Source: Pseudomonadota bacterium (lineage in GTDB: Bacteria; Desulfobacterota; Binatia; Binatales; Binataceae). Taken from it: 64,000 bases of DNA. Made by a program: the position numbers and the translations under genes. The notes below the pieces were generated by a model. It was not told the DNA's origin, did no database searches, and worked only from the letters and a program-made list of their open reading frames with translations. Shown one piece after another: positions 10,275 to 20,042 of the stretch (position 1 is its first letter; the number at the start of each line of letters is the position of its first letter). The DNA is taken from assembly GCA_021323945.1 (NCBI GenBank), contig JAJPKA010000002.1, positions 418,923-482,922 of the forward strand. Reading direction: 5' to 3'.

Positions 10275-10736
10275 CTATCGCGAAAGTGCCGCGGAGGTGG
10301 AAAACAGGCAGAGCAAGTTTAGAACCATAACTCCTCCGTTGAGCGACACCGAGAGGCGGTGCAGTTGAGCGAACTCAATCGCGTGATCGCCTTGCGCGTC
10401 CGGTCCTTCTGCGGTTGCGCGGATAGCCTCGATGCGCGGTCGGATTATCGCGCCTGCGTACACCGTCAAACCCAGCGCCAATGCCAAGGCAACCGCACTC
10501 AACAGCCACCAAATTCGATTGCGTCCCGAAATGCAGAAATAAATCGCCAAAACGAAGGCGATTGCTCCAGCGACGTAGCCCAGCAAGTAGTAGCGAGGGA
10601 AAATTCCACCGACCAATTTGCCGGCGTCAGCACGACTTAGCACGCGAAAAATCACGGGAGCGCTAAAAATAGAAAAAAAGATCATCCCGCCCAGCCAACA
10701 TCCGAGTGAGAGCAGATAAATGAATAAAGTGACCAT
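10275..10736 (-). CDS. DUF4149 four-helix membrane protein
   Basis: A 153-residue integral membrane protein with about four hydrophobic segments (near residues 3-25, 45-65, 73-95 and 130-148). The pattern LGCWLGGMIFFSIFSAPVIFRVLSRADAGKLVGGIFPRYY and the loop RPRIEAIRATA match the DUF4149/TMEM205-like family; function is unknown. The cited segment is read in two parts because only the family-typical residues matter: G-GG-FF, P-FR and FPRYY. It is sandwiched between the DUF2203 and HAD genes on the same strand. Confidence 0.8.
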   Translation of the reverse strand: MVTLFIYLLSLGCWLGGMIFFSIFSAPVIFRVLSRADAGKLVGGIFPRYYLLGYVAGAIAFVLAIYFCISGRNRIWWLLSAVALALALGLTVYAGAIIRPRIEAIRATAEGPDAQGDHAIEFAQLHRLSVSLNGGVMVLNLLCLFSTSAALSR

Positions 10737-10787
10737 ATACGCTAAGCTGGCGCCAGTCGATTTTGGGAGAGTTGTCCCGCCAGCATT

Positions 10788-11216
10788 TCAATTGAGATAG
10801 GGTTTTGGTGCACCGGAAAGCGGTTGCCGTTGTGCAAAGCCACCGTCTATCGGATGCCAGGCGATTACCGCGGGTTCGCCAAATTGCCAACAAAGAAACG
10901 CCATCTCACCTTCTTCCATTTCCCACGGGAAATCGACCAAGCCTTGATCGATGTCCTTGAGCAGGCAACCGTAAGATTCGATCTTTTCCGCGGCTCGAGC
11001 GATCTCGCGAGCGGATTTCTGAAGTTCAGGATAGCGTTTAATCAGCGCCGACAACGGGAGCTGCCTGGCCAAGGGATCAGCCTTAACCAGATCGTTAATG
11101 TTACCGCGCAGCTCATTGGCCCTGGCTTGTAGTTCGCGTATCGCTATCTCGAGCCTTGGGATCAGTTCGTTAGCCTCGGAAGGCGTAAAAACCTTATCGA
11201 ATTGGTACTTTGGCAA
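10788..11216 (-). CDS. DUF2203 family protein
   Basis: A 142-residue cytoplasmic protein of the DUF2203 family. It starts with KVFTPSEANELIPRLE, continues with a helical hairpin and ends with the conserved block GCLLKDIDQGLVDFPW, FLCWQFGE and WHPIDGGFAQRQPL. The function is unknown. The start codon appears to be TTG at 11216, with GGAG about ten bases upstream. It is the first gene of the minus-strand run that ends at gluconokinase. Confidence 0.85.
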   Translation of the reverse strand: MPKYQFDKVFTPSEANELIPRLEIAIRELQARANELRGNINDLVKADPLARQLPLSALIKRYPELQKSAREIARAAEKIESYGCLLKDIDQGLVDFPWEMEEGEMAFLCWQFGEPAVIAWHPIDGGFAQRQPLSGAPKPYLN

Positions 11217-11402
11217 GGCTAAAGGTCTCCGCCGAAGCAGCTAGCCACATTGCGAATCGTGCTTATGTTTACGTTAGAATGTCTGAGAACCTCGGATCCC
11301 ATACTACGTTAAACCGTCAAAACCAGCAAAATGGCGGCAGACGAGGGGTGGGGCCGTGAATCGCCGGCGGGGTGCTCCCCGAACGGGCTTTACAGGTAGG
11401 CT

Positions 11403-13850
11403 ATGGCAGATAAGGGCCAAGGAGAGAAGCACTTCGAGACCGAAGAAGATTTGACGCAGATCGAAATTCCGTCGACCTTGCCGCTGCTTCCACTGCGCGG
11501 TATCGTCATTTTTCCAAACCAGACACATCCTTTTCTGGTATCGCGTCCGTCCTCCCTCAAACTTTTGGAGGACGTGGCCGGGCGCTCGCAGCTCATTGCT
11601 TTGGCCGCTCAAAAGAACCCAGAAGAGGAAAACCCCAGTCCCGAAGCACTCTACCAATGCGGAACTGCGGTGCGGATCCTCAAGATGCTCAAGTATCCAG
11701 ACAAGAGTGTTCGGGTGCTGGTGCAAGGCATCGCGCGCATCGAGCTGCAGCAAATTACACAACGCGAGCCCTACTTTGTGGCGCGTGTTCGGCGCTTAAC
11801 CGAAAAATTGAATACCGACCGCGAGGTCGATGCGCTTCAAGCGAACCTGGTCACGCAGTTTTCCAAGTTCGTCTCGCTGGTCCCCTACTTACCCGACGAG
11901 CTCCAAGTGATGGCAATGCAGGTTCGCGAGGCGAGCAGGCTCACCGACCTGGTAGCATCGTATCTCAAAATTGCGATCGAAGAGCTCCAGGACCTGCTGT
12001 CCACGCTGGATGTTCGGCAGCGTCTTGAGAAATTAATCGTCATCCTGAGCCGCGAAATCGAACTGCTCGAGCTTGGCCACAAGATTCAGTCTCAGGTGCA
12101 GACGGAGCTGAACAAAAATCAGCGCGAATATTTTCTACGTCAACAACTTAAGGCCATCCAAAAGGAGCTTGGCGAAAATGATGGCCGGTCGGCTGAGATC
12201 GACGATCTCGAAAAGAAGATCGAGGCGGCCAATATGCCCGAGGAGGCCCGTAAGGCTGCCGACAAGGAGTTGGACCGGCTACGAATGATTCCTCCGGAGT
12301 CGGCTGAGCACACCGTCGTCCGCACCTATCTCGACTGGCTGGTGAGTCTACCCTGGCGAATTTCGACCGAGGACAATCTCGACATCGCTCACGCTCGAGC
12401 GGTGCTCGATGAGGACCATTACGACCTCGAGAAGGTAAAGGAGCGTATCCTAGAATTTCTGGCCGTTCGGAAGCTAAAGCACGACACGAAGGGTCCGATT
12501 CTTTGTTTCGTCGGGCCGCCGGGCACGGGTAAAACCTCGCTCGGACGCTCGATCGCGCGAGCTTTGGGCCGTAAGTTTGTGCGATTGTCGCTCGGCGGTA
12601 TCCGGGACGAAGCGGAAATCCGGGGCCATCGCCGCACCTATATTGGATCTTTGCCGGGGCGCATCATCCAAGGCCTGCGGAACGCTGGCTCAAACAACCC
12701 GCTCTTCATCCTCGACGAAGTCGACAAGTTGGGGGCTGATTTTCGCGGAGATCCGGCGTCGGCGCTATTGGAAGTGCTCGACCCCGAGCAGAACAGCAGC
12801 TTTGTCGATCACTACCTGGACGTGCCCTTCGACCTGTCGCATGTTCTGTTTCTAACAACCGCTAACGTGCTCGATACGATACCACATGCGCTGCGCGACC
12901 GCATGGAGGTGCTTGAGCTGCCCGGGTATACCGAAGAGGAAAAACTTCACATCGTCCAACGCCATTTGGTTCCCAAGCAGCTCAACGAGAATGGTCTGAG
13001 CGACAGGCCGGTTGAGTTCACTCAGGAAGCGATTGCTGAGATCATTCGTAACTACGCTCGTGAAGCTGGAGTGCGCAACCTTGAACGAGAGATCGCCAGG
13101 ATTTGCCGGAAGATCGCACGCTCGGTTACCGAAGGCGAAACGCCGCCGGAGCGTATCACCCCCGATCTGCTTCAGCGGTATCTCGGGCCACCAAAATTCT
13201 TCTCCGAGGTCGCCGAACGGGCAAACGAACCTGGCGTAGCGACCGGTCTTGCCTGGACACCCAACGGGGGCGACATCATTTTTGTCGAGAGTACCAGGAT
13301 GAGCGGTCAAAAAGGTCTTACCTTGACTGGCTCGCTCGGCGATGTGATGAAAGAGTCTGCGCAAGCGGCGCTTTCATACATCCGGACTCGGGCTGAAGGA
13401 CTTGGCATCGCGCCGGATTTCTACGAGAAATCAGATATCCACGTGCACGTTCCCGCCGGAGCCATCCCCAAGGATGGTCCCTCCGCCGGGGTGACGATTG
13501 CCGCTTCGCTGGCTTCACTGATGACCGGCAGGCCGGTACGTTCGGACGTGGCGATGACTGGTGAGATTACCTTACGAGGAAAGGTATTGCCGGTCGGCGG
13601 TATCAAGGAAAAGGTCTTGGCTGCGCGTCGAGCCGGAATTCATACAGTGGCTCTGCCGCGTCGCAATGAGCACGACCTCGATGATATTCCGCCAGAATTG
13701 CGCAAAGAGATGGAGATTATCTTCGTCGATACGGTTGACGACGTGCTCGCTCACGTACTGCGACCCGATGGGGCCGCGCGGTCGACCGAAGCAAATGAAG
13801 CCAAGGCTGCCCCAAGCGACCAACGCCCCTCGACTGAGTCGGCTCATTAG
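11403..13850 (+). CDS. lon: ATP-dependent protease Lon
   Basis: Homohexameric AAA+ protease that degrades misfolded and regulatory proteins in the cytoplasm. Domains in order: N-terminal substrate-binding LON domain (about 25-220, starting [15 protein letters not shown]), helical linker, AAA+ module with Walker A GPPGTGKT at 371-378 and sensor region, and the protease domain with the Ser-Lys dyad at S694 (DGPSAG) and K737 (GGIKEK). Length of 815 residues is standard. Its stop overlaps the stop of the convergent YkoP-like gene by a few bases. I see no CIRCE element in the 186 bases upstream; a weak TAGAAT -10 box is at 11275-11280. Confidence 0.97.
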   Translation: MADKGQGEKHFETEEDLTQIEIPSTLPLLPLRGIVIFPNQTHPFLVSRPSSLKLLEDVAGRSQLIALAAQKNPEEENPSPEALYQCGTAVRILKMLKYPDKSVRVLVQGIARIELQQITQREPYFVARVRRLTEKLNTDREVDALQANLVTQFSKFVSLVPYLPDELQVMAMQVREASRLTDLVASYLKIAIEELQDLLSTLDVRQRLEKLIVILSREIELLELGHKIQSQVQTELNKNQREYFLRQQLKAIQKELGENDGRSAEIDDLEKKIEAANMPEEARKAADKELDRLRMIPPESAEHTVVRTYLDWLVSLPWRISTEDNLDIAHARAVLDEDHYDLEKVKERILEFLAVRKLKHDTKGPILCFVGPPGTGKTSLGRSIARALGRKFVRLSLGGIRDEAEIRGHRRTYIGSLPGRIIQGLRNAGSNNPLFILDEVDKLGADFRGDPASALLEVLDPEQNSSFVDHYLDVPFDLSHVLFLTTANVLDTIPHALRDRMEVLELPGYTEEEKLHIVQRHLVPKQLNENGLSDRPVEFTQEAIAEIIRNYAREAGVRNLEREIARICRKIARSVTEGETPPERITPDLLQRYLGPPKFFSEVAERANEPGVATGLAWTPNGGDIIFVESTRMSGQKGLTLTGSLGDVMKESAQAALSYIRTRAEGLGIAPDFYEKSDIHVHVPAGAIPKDGPSAGVTIAASLASLMTGRPVRSDVAMTGEITLRGKVLPVGGIKEKVLAARRAGIHTVALPRRNEHDLDDIPPELRKEMEIIFVDTVDDVLAHVLRPDGAARSTEANEAKAAPSDQRPSTESAH

Positions 13851-14539
13851 CGGGAAGGTGCCACCAGTCGCGAACTCGGCGGTTCTGTAGCTTCCCTCGG
13901 GAGCCGCCGGCCCAGTCTGCTTTGGTCACGGTAGAGGCGGAGGAACTCGTTGCGCGAGAGCCATACATCGCTGGGATAGGTCTGAATCGTCGAACCGTGT
14001 TGAATTCGAGCTAGTCCCTCTTGGCTGTAGAGTAGTAACAGGCCCTTGAAGAAGAATTTCTCCAGTCGCCGCCGCAAAGTAATGGGCTTCGGCCGCACTG
14101 TAAAGCCCAGCCTATCGGCTGCTTTATCTAGGATGGTGCAGGCGTACAGCGCGCTAATGCGCCGAGCGACCGGATCCTCTTGAATCCAATCGCTAAGCCG
14201 CTTAAGGTCGTGACGGCAGGCGGCGAATGGGTTACGGTGCTGCCTGACGAGCTCCAGTATCGCCCGGTTGTTGCAATGCAGCTCGGCGAGCAACGCGCCA
14301 GGCTGGATGAGTGTGCCATCACCGAGCGTAACCGGCTCTCCTCGATAAGGGCGGATTCTCAGGCACAGCAGCCCGTAGGGCGCACCTGGAATCTCACAAA
14401 CCGGCCAAATTAGCCGGGCGAGTTGTTCCCAAGCCGGCCAGGCTTTCAGGAGACCATGCGCTTCCCCGGGCTTTGTCCGTCCCGCAATGATGCGCCAGGC
14501 TAGGCTCGCCCTTTCGGAGCGCGTGAGCCGCCGCGTCAT
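13847..14539 (-). CDS. YkoP-like domain protein (tentative)
   Basis: A 230-residue basic, probably cytoplasmic protein. Its layout resembles the YkoP-like domain: [17 protein letters not shown], then a helical segment, [25 protein letters not shown], and the C-terminal [16 protein letters not shown]. This assignment rests on memory of the family pattern. The start at 14539 is chosen because GGAGG (minus strand, plus coordinates 14549-14553) lies nine bases upstream; a frame extension to 14650 has no ribosome-binding site. The gene converges on lon with a 4-base overlap. Function is unknown. Confidence 0.6.
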   Translation of the reverse strand: MTRRLTRSERASLAWRIIAGRTKPGEAHGLLKAWPAWEQLARLIWPVCEIPGAPYGLLCLRIRPYRGEPVTLGDGTLIQPGALLAELHCNNRAILELVRQHRNPFAACRHDLKRLSDWIQEDPVARRISALYACTILDKAADRLGFTVRPKPITLRRRLEKFFFKGLLLLYSQEGLARIQHGSTIQTYPSDVWLSRNEFLRLYRDQSRLGRRLPREATEPPSSRLVAPSR

Positions 14540-14837
14540 TCCGTTCAGCCTCCGTGTCCATCGCGATCGCGATTGGGCGACGGCTGAACTCGCGAGAGCG
14601 TTATCTTTGTGGATTCGCGGCGATTGTTGGTCACAGGATGGAGCTGTCATGATGCACGCAGCTTAGGTTGGCAGGAACCGTAAACTACCGATAATCCTTT
14701 TGAACCAGCTGTCAGAATCTCGACACCAAACAGTTTGTGTCGGAACGCGTTCGGATGCAAAGCTCCTGACAGGTTTTCTTGCCTGCCGGGTAATGTTAGC
14801 TTGAACGCGACGTTTTCCTTACTCGCTCCTGACCCGG

Positions 14838-16460
14838 ATGGAGGCCAGTCCTAAAGCCAACGTCGGGCTTCGAGCGGCTGACGCCCCGACGGTGCATACC
14901 CATGCCGCTGAGGAAGCCCGCAAATGGATCATCGCGGTTTCGGTGATCCTTTGTACCATCCTCGAAGTGCTCGACAGTTCGATCGTTAATGTCGCACTTC
15001 CGCACATGCAGGGCAGCTTCTCGGCGACCATCGACGAAGTCACCTGGGTGGTAACAACATATCTAGTGGCCGCCGGGATCATGATTCCGACCACCGGATG
15101 GATTGCCGGTCAGTTTGGGCGCAAACGATACTTCCTAATTTCGATCACCACTTTCGTCATTTCCTCGGCGCTATGCGGTGCGGCTCAGACTCTGGACGAG
15201 ATGGTGGCCTTTCGATTCCTCCAAGGGATCGCTGGCGCAGCCTTACAGCCCCTGTCTCAGGCCATTCTCATGGAAACTTTCCCACCCAACGAGCAAACGC
15301 TGGCGATGGCAGTCTGGGGGCTGGGGCTAATGGTAGCCCCCATCATGGGGCCGACAGTCGGCGGTTATATAACTGATAACTTCAACTGGCGATGGAACTT
15401 CTACATCAATGTGCCGATCGGAATTGCGGCGGGTTTTATGGTGTCAACCTTTGTTCACGATCCCGCCTACTTGCGCAAGCTTAAGGGACGAGGCCGAGCG
15501 GACTGGATCGGGATCTTTTGTATGGTGCTGGCCCTGGGTTTGGGTGAAATCGTGATGGATCGTGGCGAACGGGCGGATTGGTTCGCGACGCCGTGGGTCT
15601 GGTATTTTTCGCTCATCGCCGGTGCCGCCTTCGTGCTACTGATTATTCACGAGTGGCGAACCCCCGAACCCATTATCCACGTACGCCTGCTGGCTAATCG
15701 CAAATTTGCGATCCCGACCCTGCTGCTAATAGTGCTGACCTTCGGCGCCTATGGCATGCAGATCTTAAATCCCGTCTTTCTACAGGATCTCCTTGGTTAC
15801 ACCGCCTGGAAAGCCGGCCTGGCAATGGCGCCTCGCGGTTTGGGCGTAATGGCTTCAATGTTTTTGTTGGGCGGCATTGCGCGCCGTGGGCATGACACAC
15901 GGCCTTTGGTAGCACTGGGGTTCTTAATGGTTGCGTTGGCTACCTGGCAACTCGGAAGCCTCAACCTCAACATGGCAATTTCCAATTTCATCTGGCCCAC
16001 CGTTTTTCAAGGCGTGGGAATGGGGTTGGTCTTTCCAAATCTTTCCGCGTCGGCCCTGAGCTCAATTCCGCGTGAGCAGATGGGTTACGCCGCCAGCATC
16101 TATTCGATGACGCGCAATATCGGAGGCTCGATTGGCACCTCTGTCCTGACCACAATCCTGGTCCGTAAACAGCAAATCCAGCAGAGCCATTTGGCAGAGC
16201 ACGTGACTGTCTTCAGCGCCTGGCAAATGAGTCTTGCAAGTGCTCATCTGCCCGGCGCTCCGCGCTTCAAATATGTTGAGGAGCTGATTACAGGGCAGAA
16301 ACAGGGGCTCATGATGTTGTATGGCCAAGTGCAAAATCAGGCCACAATGATTTCGCTCAACAACATTTACCGCATGCTGACGGGTGTTATGCTCGTCGCT
16401 TTGGTCCTCACTATCCTCTTGCCACGTCCGAGTGGCGGCGCACCTTCAGGCGCCCATTGA
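14838..16460 (+). CDS. DHA2-family (EmrB/QacA) MFS drug transporter
   Basis: A 540-residue major facilitator of the 14-helix DHA2 family; it exports toxic or amphipathic compounds using the proton gradient. Signatures are LDSSIVNVALPHMQ in helix 1 (motif D1), WVVTTYLVAAGIMIP, GWIAGQFGRKRYF (motif A), FRFLQGIAGAALQPL (motif B) and a motif C-like LGLMVAPIMGPTVGGYI in helix 5. No membrane fusion partner (EmrA/HlyD) or outer membrane channel is adjacent, which is unusual for EmrB-type pumps in Gram-negatives. The gene stands alone. Confidence 0.92.
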   Translation: MEASPKANVGLRAADAPTVHTHAAEEARKWIIAVSVILCTILEVLDSSIVNVALPHMQGSFSATIDEVTWVVTTYLVAAGIMIPTTGWIAGQFGRKRYFLISITTFVISSALCGAAQTLDEMVAFRFLQGIAGAALQPLSQAILMETFPPNEQTLAMAVWGLGLMVAPIMGPTVGGYITDNFNWRWNFYINVPIGIAAGFMVSTFVHDPAYLRKLKGRGRADWIGIFCMVLALGLGEIVMDRGERADWFATPWVWYFSLIAGAAFVLLIIHEWRTPEPIIHVRLLANRKFAIPTLLLIVLTFGAYGMQILNPVFLQDLLGYTAWKAGLAMAPRGLGVMASMFLLGGIARRGHDTRPLVALGFLMVALATWQLGSLNLNMAISNFIWPTVFQGVGMGLVFPNLSASALSSIPREQMGYAASIYSMTRNIGGSIGTSVLTTILVRKQQIQQSHLAEHVTVFSAWQMSLASAHLPGAPRFKYVEELITGQKQGLMMLYGQVQNQATMISLNNIYRMLTGVMLVALVLTILLPRPSGGAPSGAH

Positions 16461-16711
16461 GCTCTAATCATCTTTGTCTGCCTCTTTCTGCGCGGTGATG
16501 GGTCAGCCCGGTAGGTCCCTATAGTCACGATTGATTCAGAGATCCCGAAAACCGATTGCTCGGCGGGTTGTCCGAGTGAATCTGAAGGACTAGGCTGCAG
16601 GTAGGTCGCGAGAGCTTTAGGCGCATAGGACCCAATGGTGCCGGGCCCGGCAATCCCACAGAACTGAAGCGTCCGAGTCGACAAAGTCTCGAGCAAAGGA
16701 TCGGTGGAAAG

Positions 16712-17932
16712 ATGAAATTCGGAATATTCATGGCTCCGTTTCACCGGGTCGGTGAAAATCCGACCTTGGCATTTGAACGCGATCTCCAACTTATCGAATG
16801 GCTTGATGAGTTGGGCTACGACGAAGCCTTCATTGGCGAACATCATTCCGCCGGCTGGGAAATTATTCCGTCACCCGAGATCTTCATGGCAGTTGCAGCG
16901 ACCCGTACTAAGCGGATCATGCTTGGCTCCGGTGTGGTGAGTGTGCCTTATCATCACCCTTTTAATATCGCTAATCGCTTTGCTCTGCTTGACCATCTCA
17001 CCCGAGGACGAGTCATGCTCGGGTGCGGTCCGGGCGCCTTGCCGAGTGACGCATACATGCTCGGCATCGAGACCACTACTCAAAGAGATCGGATGGTCGA
17101 AGGGATTAAGGTCATTCAACGTCTGTTCACCGAAGAAGGTGGCATCTCAGTCGACGGCTCGTATTTCAAGCTGAGAGATGCACATTTGCAGGTGAAGCCG
17201 TTTCAGAAGCCCCATATGCCAATCTTCGTGGCTAACACGTTTTCCCCTTCGGGTATGGTGGCGGCTGGGGAACTGGGTTGTGGAGTACTATCGATCGGCA
17301 CCTTCGCTCCGGGTGGCCTAAAGGACCTCCCAAAAAGATGGGCGATGGCCGAGGAGATAGCCGCCGAAAATGGTAAGCAGGTCCATCGTGAGAACTGGCG
17401 CCTCGTGTTTCCAATGCATTTGGCGGAGTCACGCAAGGAAGCTCTGGACGACATTCGCGAAGGCTGTAATGCCTGGATCCAGAAGTATTTTGTCGAGACG
17501 CTCGCTGCCAAGATTCAGTTCGAGGAATATCCGGGCCAACCGGTCGAGGAGATGACAGCCGACCGCATGGTAGCCCGAGGCGGCTCTATCGTCGGGACGC
17601 CCGATGACGCCATAGCTTATTTAAAAAATGTTTGGGAGTTGTCGGGTGGGGGATTTGGGGGGGTATTGTTCCTGGCCCACGAATGGGCTGCGCGTGAAAA
17701 GGTCCTTCACTCTTTCGAGCTGATGGCACGTTATGTCATGCCAGAGTTTCAGGACCGTGTCACCTCTATCGCCTATTCGCAGCAGTGGGCTGCTCAACGC
17801 AGCGAACAACTCTTTGGCTCATCGGTGGCGGCAATAATGAAGGCTATACAAGATTACAAGCGCCACGCCGAGGCGCACGGACGCGTGCCCTCGGACCTGG
17901 TCGATCAGCCACTTACGCGTGTTCGACCCTAG
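16712..17932 (+). CDS. LLM-class flavin-dependent oxidoreductase
   Basis: A 406-residue bacterial luciferase-like monooxygenase with a TIM barrel binding FMN or F420. Typical segments are MKFGIFMAPFHRVGENP, LGYDEAFIGEHHSAGWEI, RIMLGSGVVSVPYHHP, GRVMLGCGPGALPSDA and GSIVGTPDDAIAYL. EHH and the C-terminal GTPD motif resemble the two-component monooxygenase branch (limonene or alkanal type). A substrate cannot be assigned. The ATG at 16712 follows GGTGGAAAG. It converges on lysS with 54 bases between. Confidence 0.9.
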   Translation: MKFGIFMAPFHRVGENPTLAFERDLQLIEWLDELGYDEAFIGEHHSAGWEIIPSPEIFMAVAATRTKRIMLGSGVVSVPYHHPFNIANRFALLDHLTRGRVMLGCGPGALPSDAYMLGIETTTQRDRMVEGIKVIQRLFTEEGGISVDGSYFKLRDAHLQVKPFQKPHMPIFVANTFSPSGMVAAGELGCGVLSIGTFAPGGLKDLPKRWAMAEEIAAENGKQVHRENWRLVFPMHLAESRKEALDDIREGCNAWIQKYFVETLAAKIQFEEYPGQPVEEMTADRMVARGGSIVGTPDDAIAYLKNVWELSGGGFGGVLFLAHEWAAREKVLHSFELMARYVMPEFQDRVTSIAYSQQWAAQRSEQLFGSSVAAIMKAIQDYKRHAEAHGRVPSDLVDQPLTRVRP

Positions 17933-17986
17933 ATTCTCGAAGATCGGCTCGGTTTTTACGGTTACCGGACTGAGCTGGATGCAGCA

Positions 17987-19582
17987 TCAGGATGACCGAG
18001 ACCGAAGAGCGTCGGCGATTTTGGCCGGCGTTGCCAGCCGAATAAAAGCGCCCAGCCGCGGTCCGCGTTCCTGGCCTAACAGGACTTTGTAGAGCAAGGG
18101 GAAAATCTTGCCCGGTCTGTCGTAGTGTGCGCGCCCGAGATCGTAGATTTGGCGTTCGATTTCTTCGGCTGCCGCGTCGGGATTGGACTCCAACCACTGG
18201 GCGAGGGCGCGCAATTGGCCGTGCTCCTCGCGGGCCGGGACATAAGGTTGCTTTGTAGGCTCAATAAAGTCGCGGTAAAAGTTGAGCGCGCACTCCACCA
18301 GGTTGCGCGCCAAGGTTTCGGTGTCCGGATCGTTGATAATACCAGGGTCGTAACTGACGACGTATTTCCACAGGAGCTCGCGGTCAGAGGTACCCAGCGC
18401 CGGCACCAGGTTCATGAGCATCCCAAAACTGACGCTGGAATTGAAACGGCGCGGGCTGTTGCTCTGCAATACAAACTCGAGTGGCGAGTTGAGCCGCGCC
18501 GCTGGATCGGCCTCAGCCCAGTCTCGTAACGCCATTAGGTATTCGTCGACGTACTGCGGGATAGCTTCGAGAAAAAGCCGCCGCGCCCGTCGCGGGTTAA
18601 GGATTAAAAAATACTTCAGCACCTCCAGCGGTGCGTAACGGCGCCATTGTTCAACACCGACACCGCGGCCAACAGACTTCGAGACCTTGTGCCCTTCTTC
18701 GTCGAGGTACATCTCGAAGGCGAATCCGAGTGGCGGACTGCCTCCCAAGAGCCTCACGATCTGACCGGAAAGGCGTGCCGAATCAATTAAATCTTTGCCA
18801 TACAACTCATAATCGACGCCGAGCACGTGCCATCTCAAAGCCCAGTCCACCTTCCATTGAACTTTGGCCTTGCCGCCCAAGATCGATTGCTCTCCGGCAA
18901 AACCACAGCCCTGTGCCCCGGCAAAACTACGCTCGCACGAAAAGTCAACGCTTGTTCGTTCCGGGTGATAGGCAGTGACCAGCGTCGAATTTATTTGGCC
19001 GCACCGCGGACATAGCGGCATTATCGGTGACCACCCCGCGCGGTTCTCCTCGCGCAGGGTAGGCGTGACGATGGCGATAATCTCTTGATGCTTCGCGAGA
19101 ATGCGTTTCAACCCCTCGTCAAACCGACCGCTCGCATACATCTCGCTCGATTGCAGCAACTCGTAGTCGACTTCGACTGGCTGCAAAAATGTAACCAGCA
19201 GTCCTACCATATGAGCAGCGAAGCTTCCGTGACAGCTGCCGAACGGGTCAGGTATGCGCGAGACCGGCTGACCAAGGTACCGAGCGAACGCGTCCCGTCC
19301 GGGAATATTCTCGGGCACCTTTCGCAGTCCATCCATATCGTCAATGAAGACGATTAGGCGGGATGGATGGATGTCTCCTAACGTTTCGAACGCATGCCTG
19401 ACATATGCAGGCCGCAGGATCTCGCCCATGGTACCCAAGTGCGGCTGGCCAGAGGGGCCGAACCCGCTCTCGAAAATTACGGGCCGCTGCGGATCATAAT
19501 CACGGACGCGTTGCGCAAGCTTGCGAGCCTCTTCGTAAGGCCAAAGATCCAAGTGTGAATGCGGGTGATCATTCGATGCCAC
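17987..19582 (-). CDS. lysS: Lysine--tRNA ligase, class I
   Basis: Charges tRNA-Lys. This is the class I (archaeal-type) enzyme, built on a Rossmann fold, not the common class II form. The HIGH-equivalent is GPSGQPHLGTMGE near residue 41 and the KMSKS-equivalent is KVSKSVG near residue 300. Four Cys in LCPRCGQ and the region near CERSF could bind zinc. The C-terminal half is helical as in class I LysRS. The start is a GTG at 19582 with an in-frame stop just upstream, so it is the only possible start; no ribosome-binding site precedes it, but a TATATA-rich box does. Confidence 0.95.
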   Translation of the reverse strand: MASNDHPHSHLDLWPYEEARKLAQRVRDYDPQRPVIFESGFGPSGQPHLGTMGEILRPAYVRHAFETLGDIHPSRLIVFIDDMDGLRKVPENIPGRDAFARYLGQPVSRIPDPFGSCHGSFAAHMVGLLVTFLQPVEVDYELLQSSEMYASGRFDEGLKRILAKHQEIIAIVTPTLREENRAGWSPIMPLCPRCGQINSTLVTAYHPERTSVDFSCERSFAGAQGCGFAGEQSILGGKAKVQWKVDWALRWHVLGVDYELYGKDLIDSARLSGQIVRLLGGSPPLGFAFEMYLDEEGHKVSKSVGRGVGVEQWRRYAPLEVLKYFLILNPRRARRLFLEAIPQYVDEYLMALRDWAEADPAARLNSPLEFVLQSNSPRRFNSSVSFGMLMNLVPALGTSDRELLWKYVVSYDPGIINDPDTETLARNLVECALNFYRDFIEPTKQPYVPAREEHGQLRALAQWLESNPDAAAEEIERQIYDLGRAHYDRPGKIFPLLYKVLLGQERGPRLGAFIRLATPAKIADALRSRSS

Positions 19583-19654
19583 TAGCTATATATAAACGCT
19601 TCCTGAGGCGGTGCGCTATTACCCTTCGGCGCTTTAATCGCTGGTAGCGTTGAC

Positions 19655-19864
19655 TTACTTCCGACCACGTAAAACTCTCGCGACCGCGGTATGCACCCAG
19701 GGATCGATCTGCAGGTCACGTGAATGCTCCGAAGCGAGACGTAGCTTGACACTGCAGTTACCGCAGATATGTGCGATCTCAGCAAAACCGCCAGCATCCT
19801 CGACCGTAATTCGCAGAAACCACTCGGAAATGGGACGCTGGCAGATCTGACACTTGTTTCCCAT
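19655..19864 (-). CDS. Small zinc-ribbon-like protein
   Basis: A 69-residue protein with two CxxC knuckles, CQICQRP at residues 5-8 and CGNCSVKL near 33-36, separated by 24 residues, a spacing typical of a zinc ribbon. The middle, WFLRITVEDAGGFAEIAHI, could form the strands of the ribbon. It ends 72 bases before lysS on the same strand and may be its leader gene. I do not recognise the family; the cysteine spacing and clean ATG make it likely real. Confidence 0.6.
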   Translation of the reverse strand: MGNKCQICQRPISEWFLRITVEDAGGFAEIAHICGNCSVKLRLASEHSRDLQIDPWVHTAVARVLRGRK

Positions 19865-20042
19865 CCGGCAAGCTTGCTATGGAGCTCCAAAATGATTGAA
19901 GGTCTCTGATGTAATGCTACGGCAATTCTGCTAGACTTGCACCCTCAGAACGAAGCTAGCATCAAGTGAACCAGCGCTATCTGCGCATTGCGAATTTTGT
20001 TCGGATCGGGTCTTGCGCAAAGCTCCACCGGGTCCGAAGCCT

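Noticed and set aside
9844-10368. A 174-codon plus-strand frame opposite the HAD hydrolase
   Set aside because: The HAD gene on the other strand has all four catalytic motifs; this frame has none.
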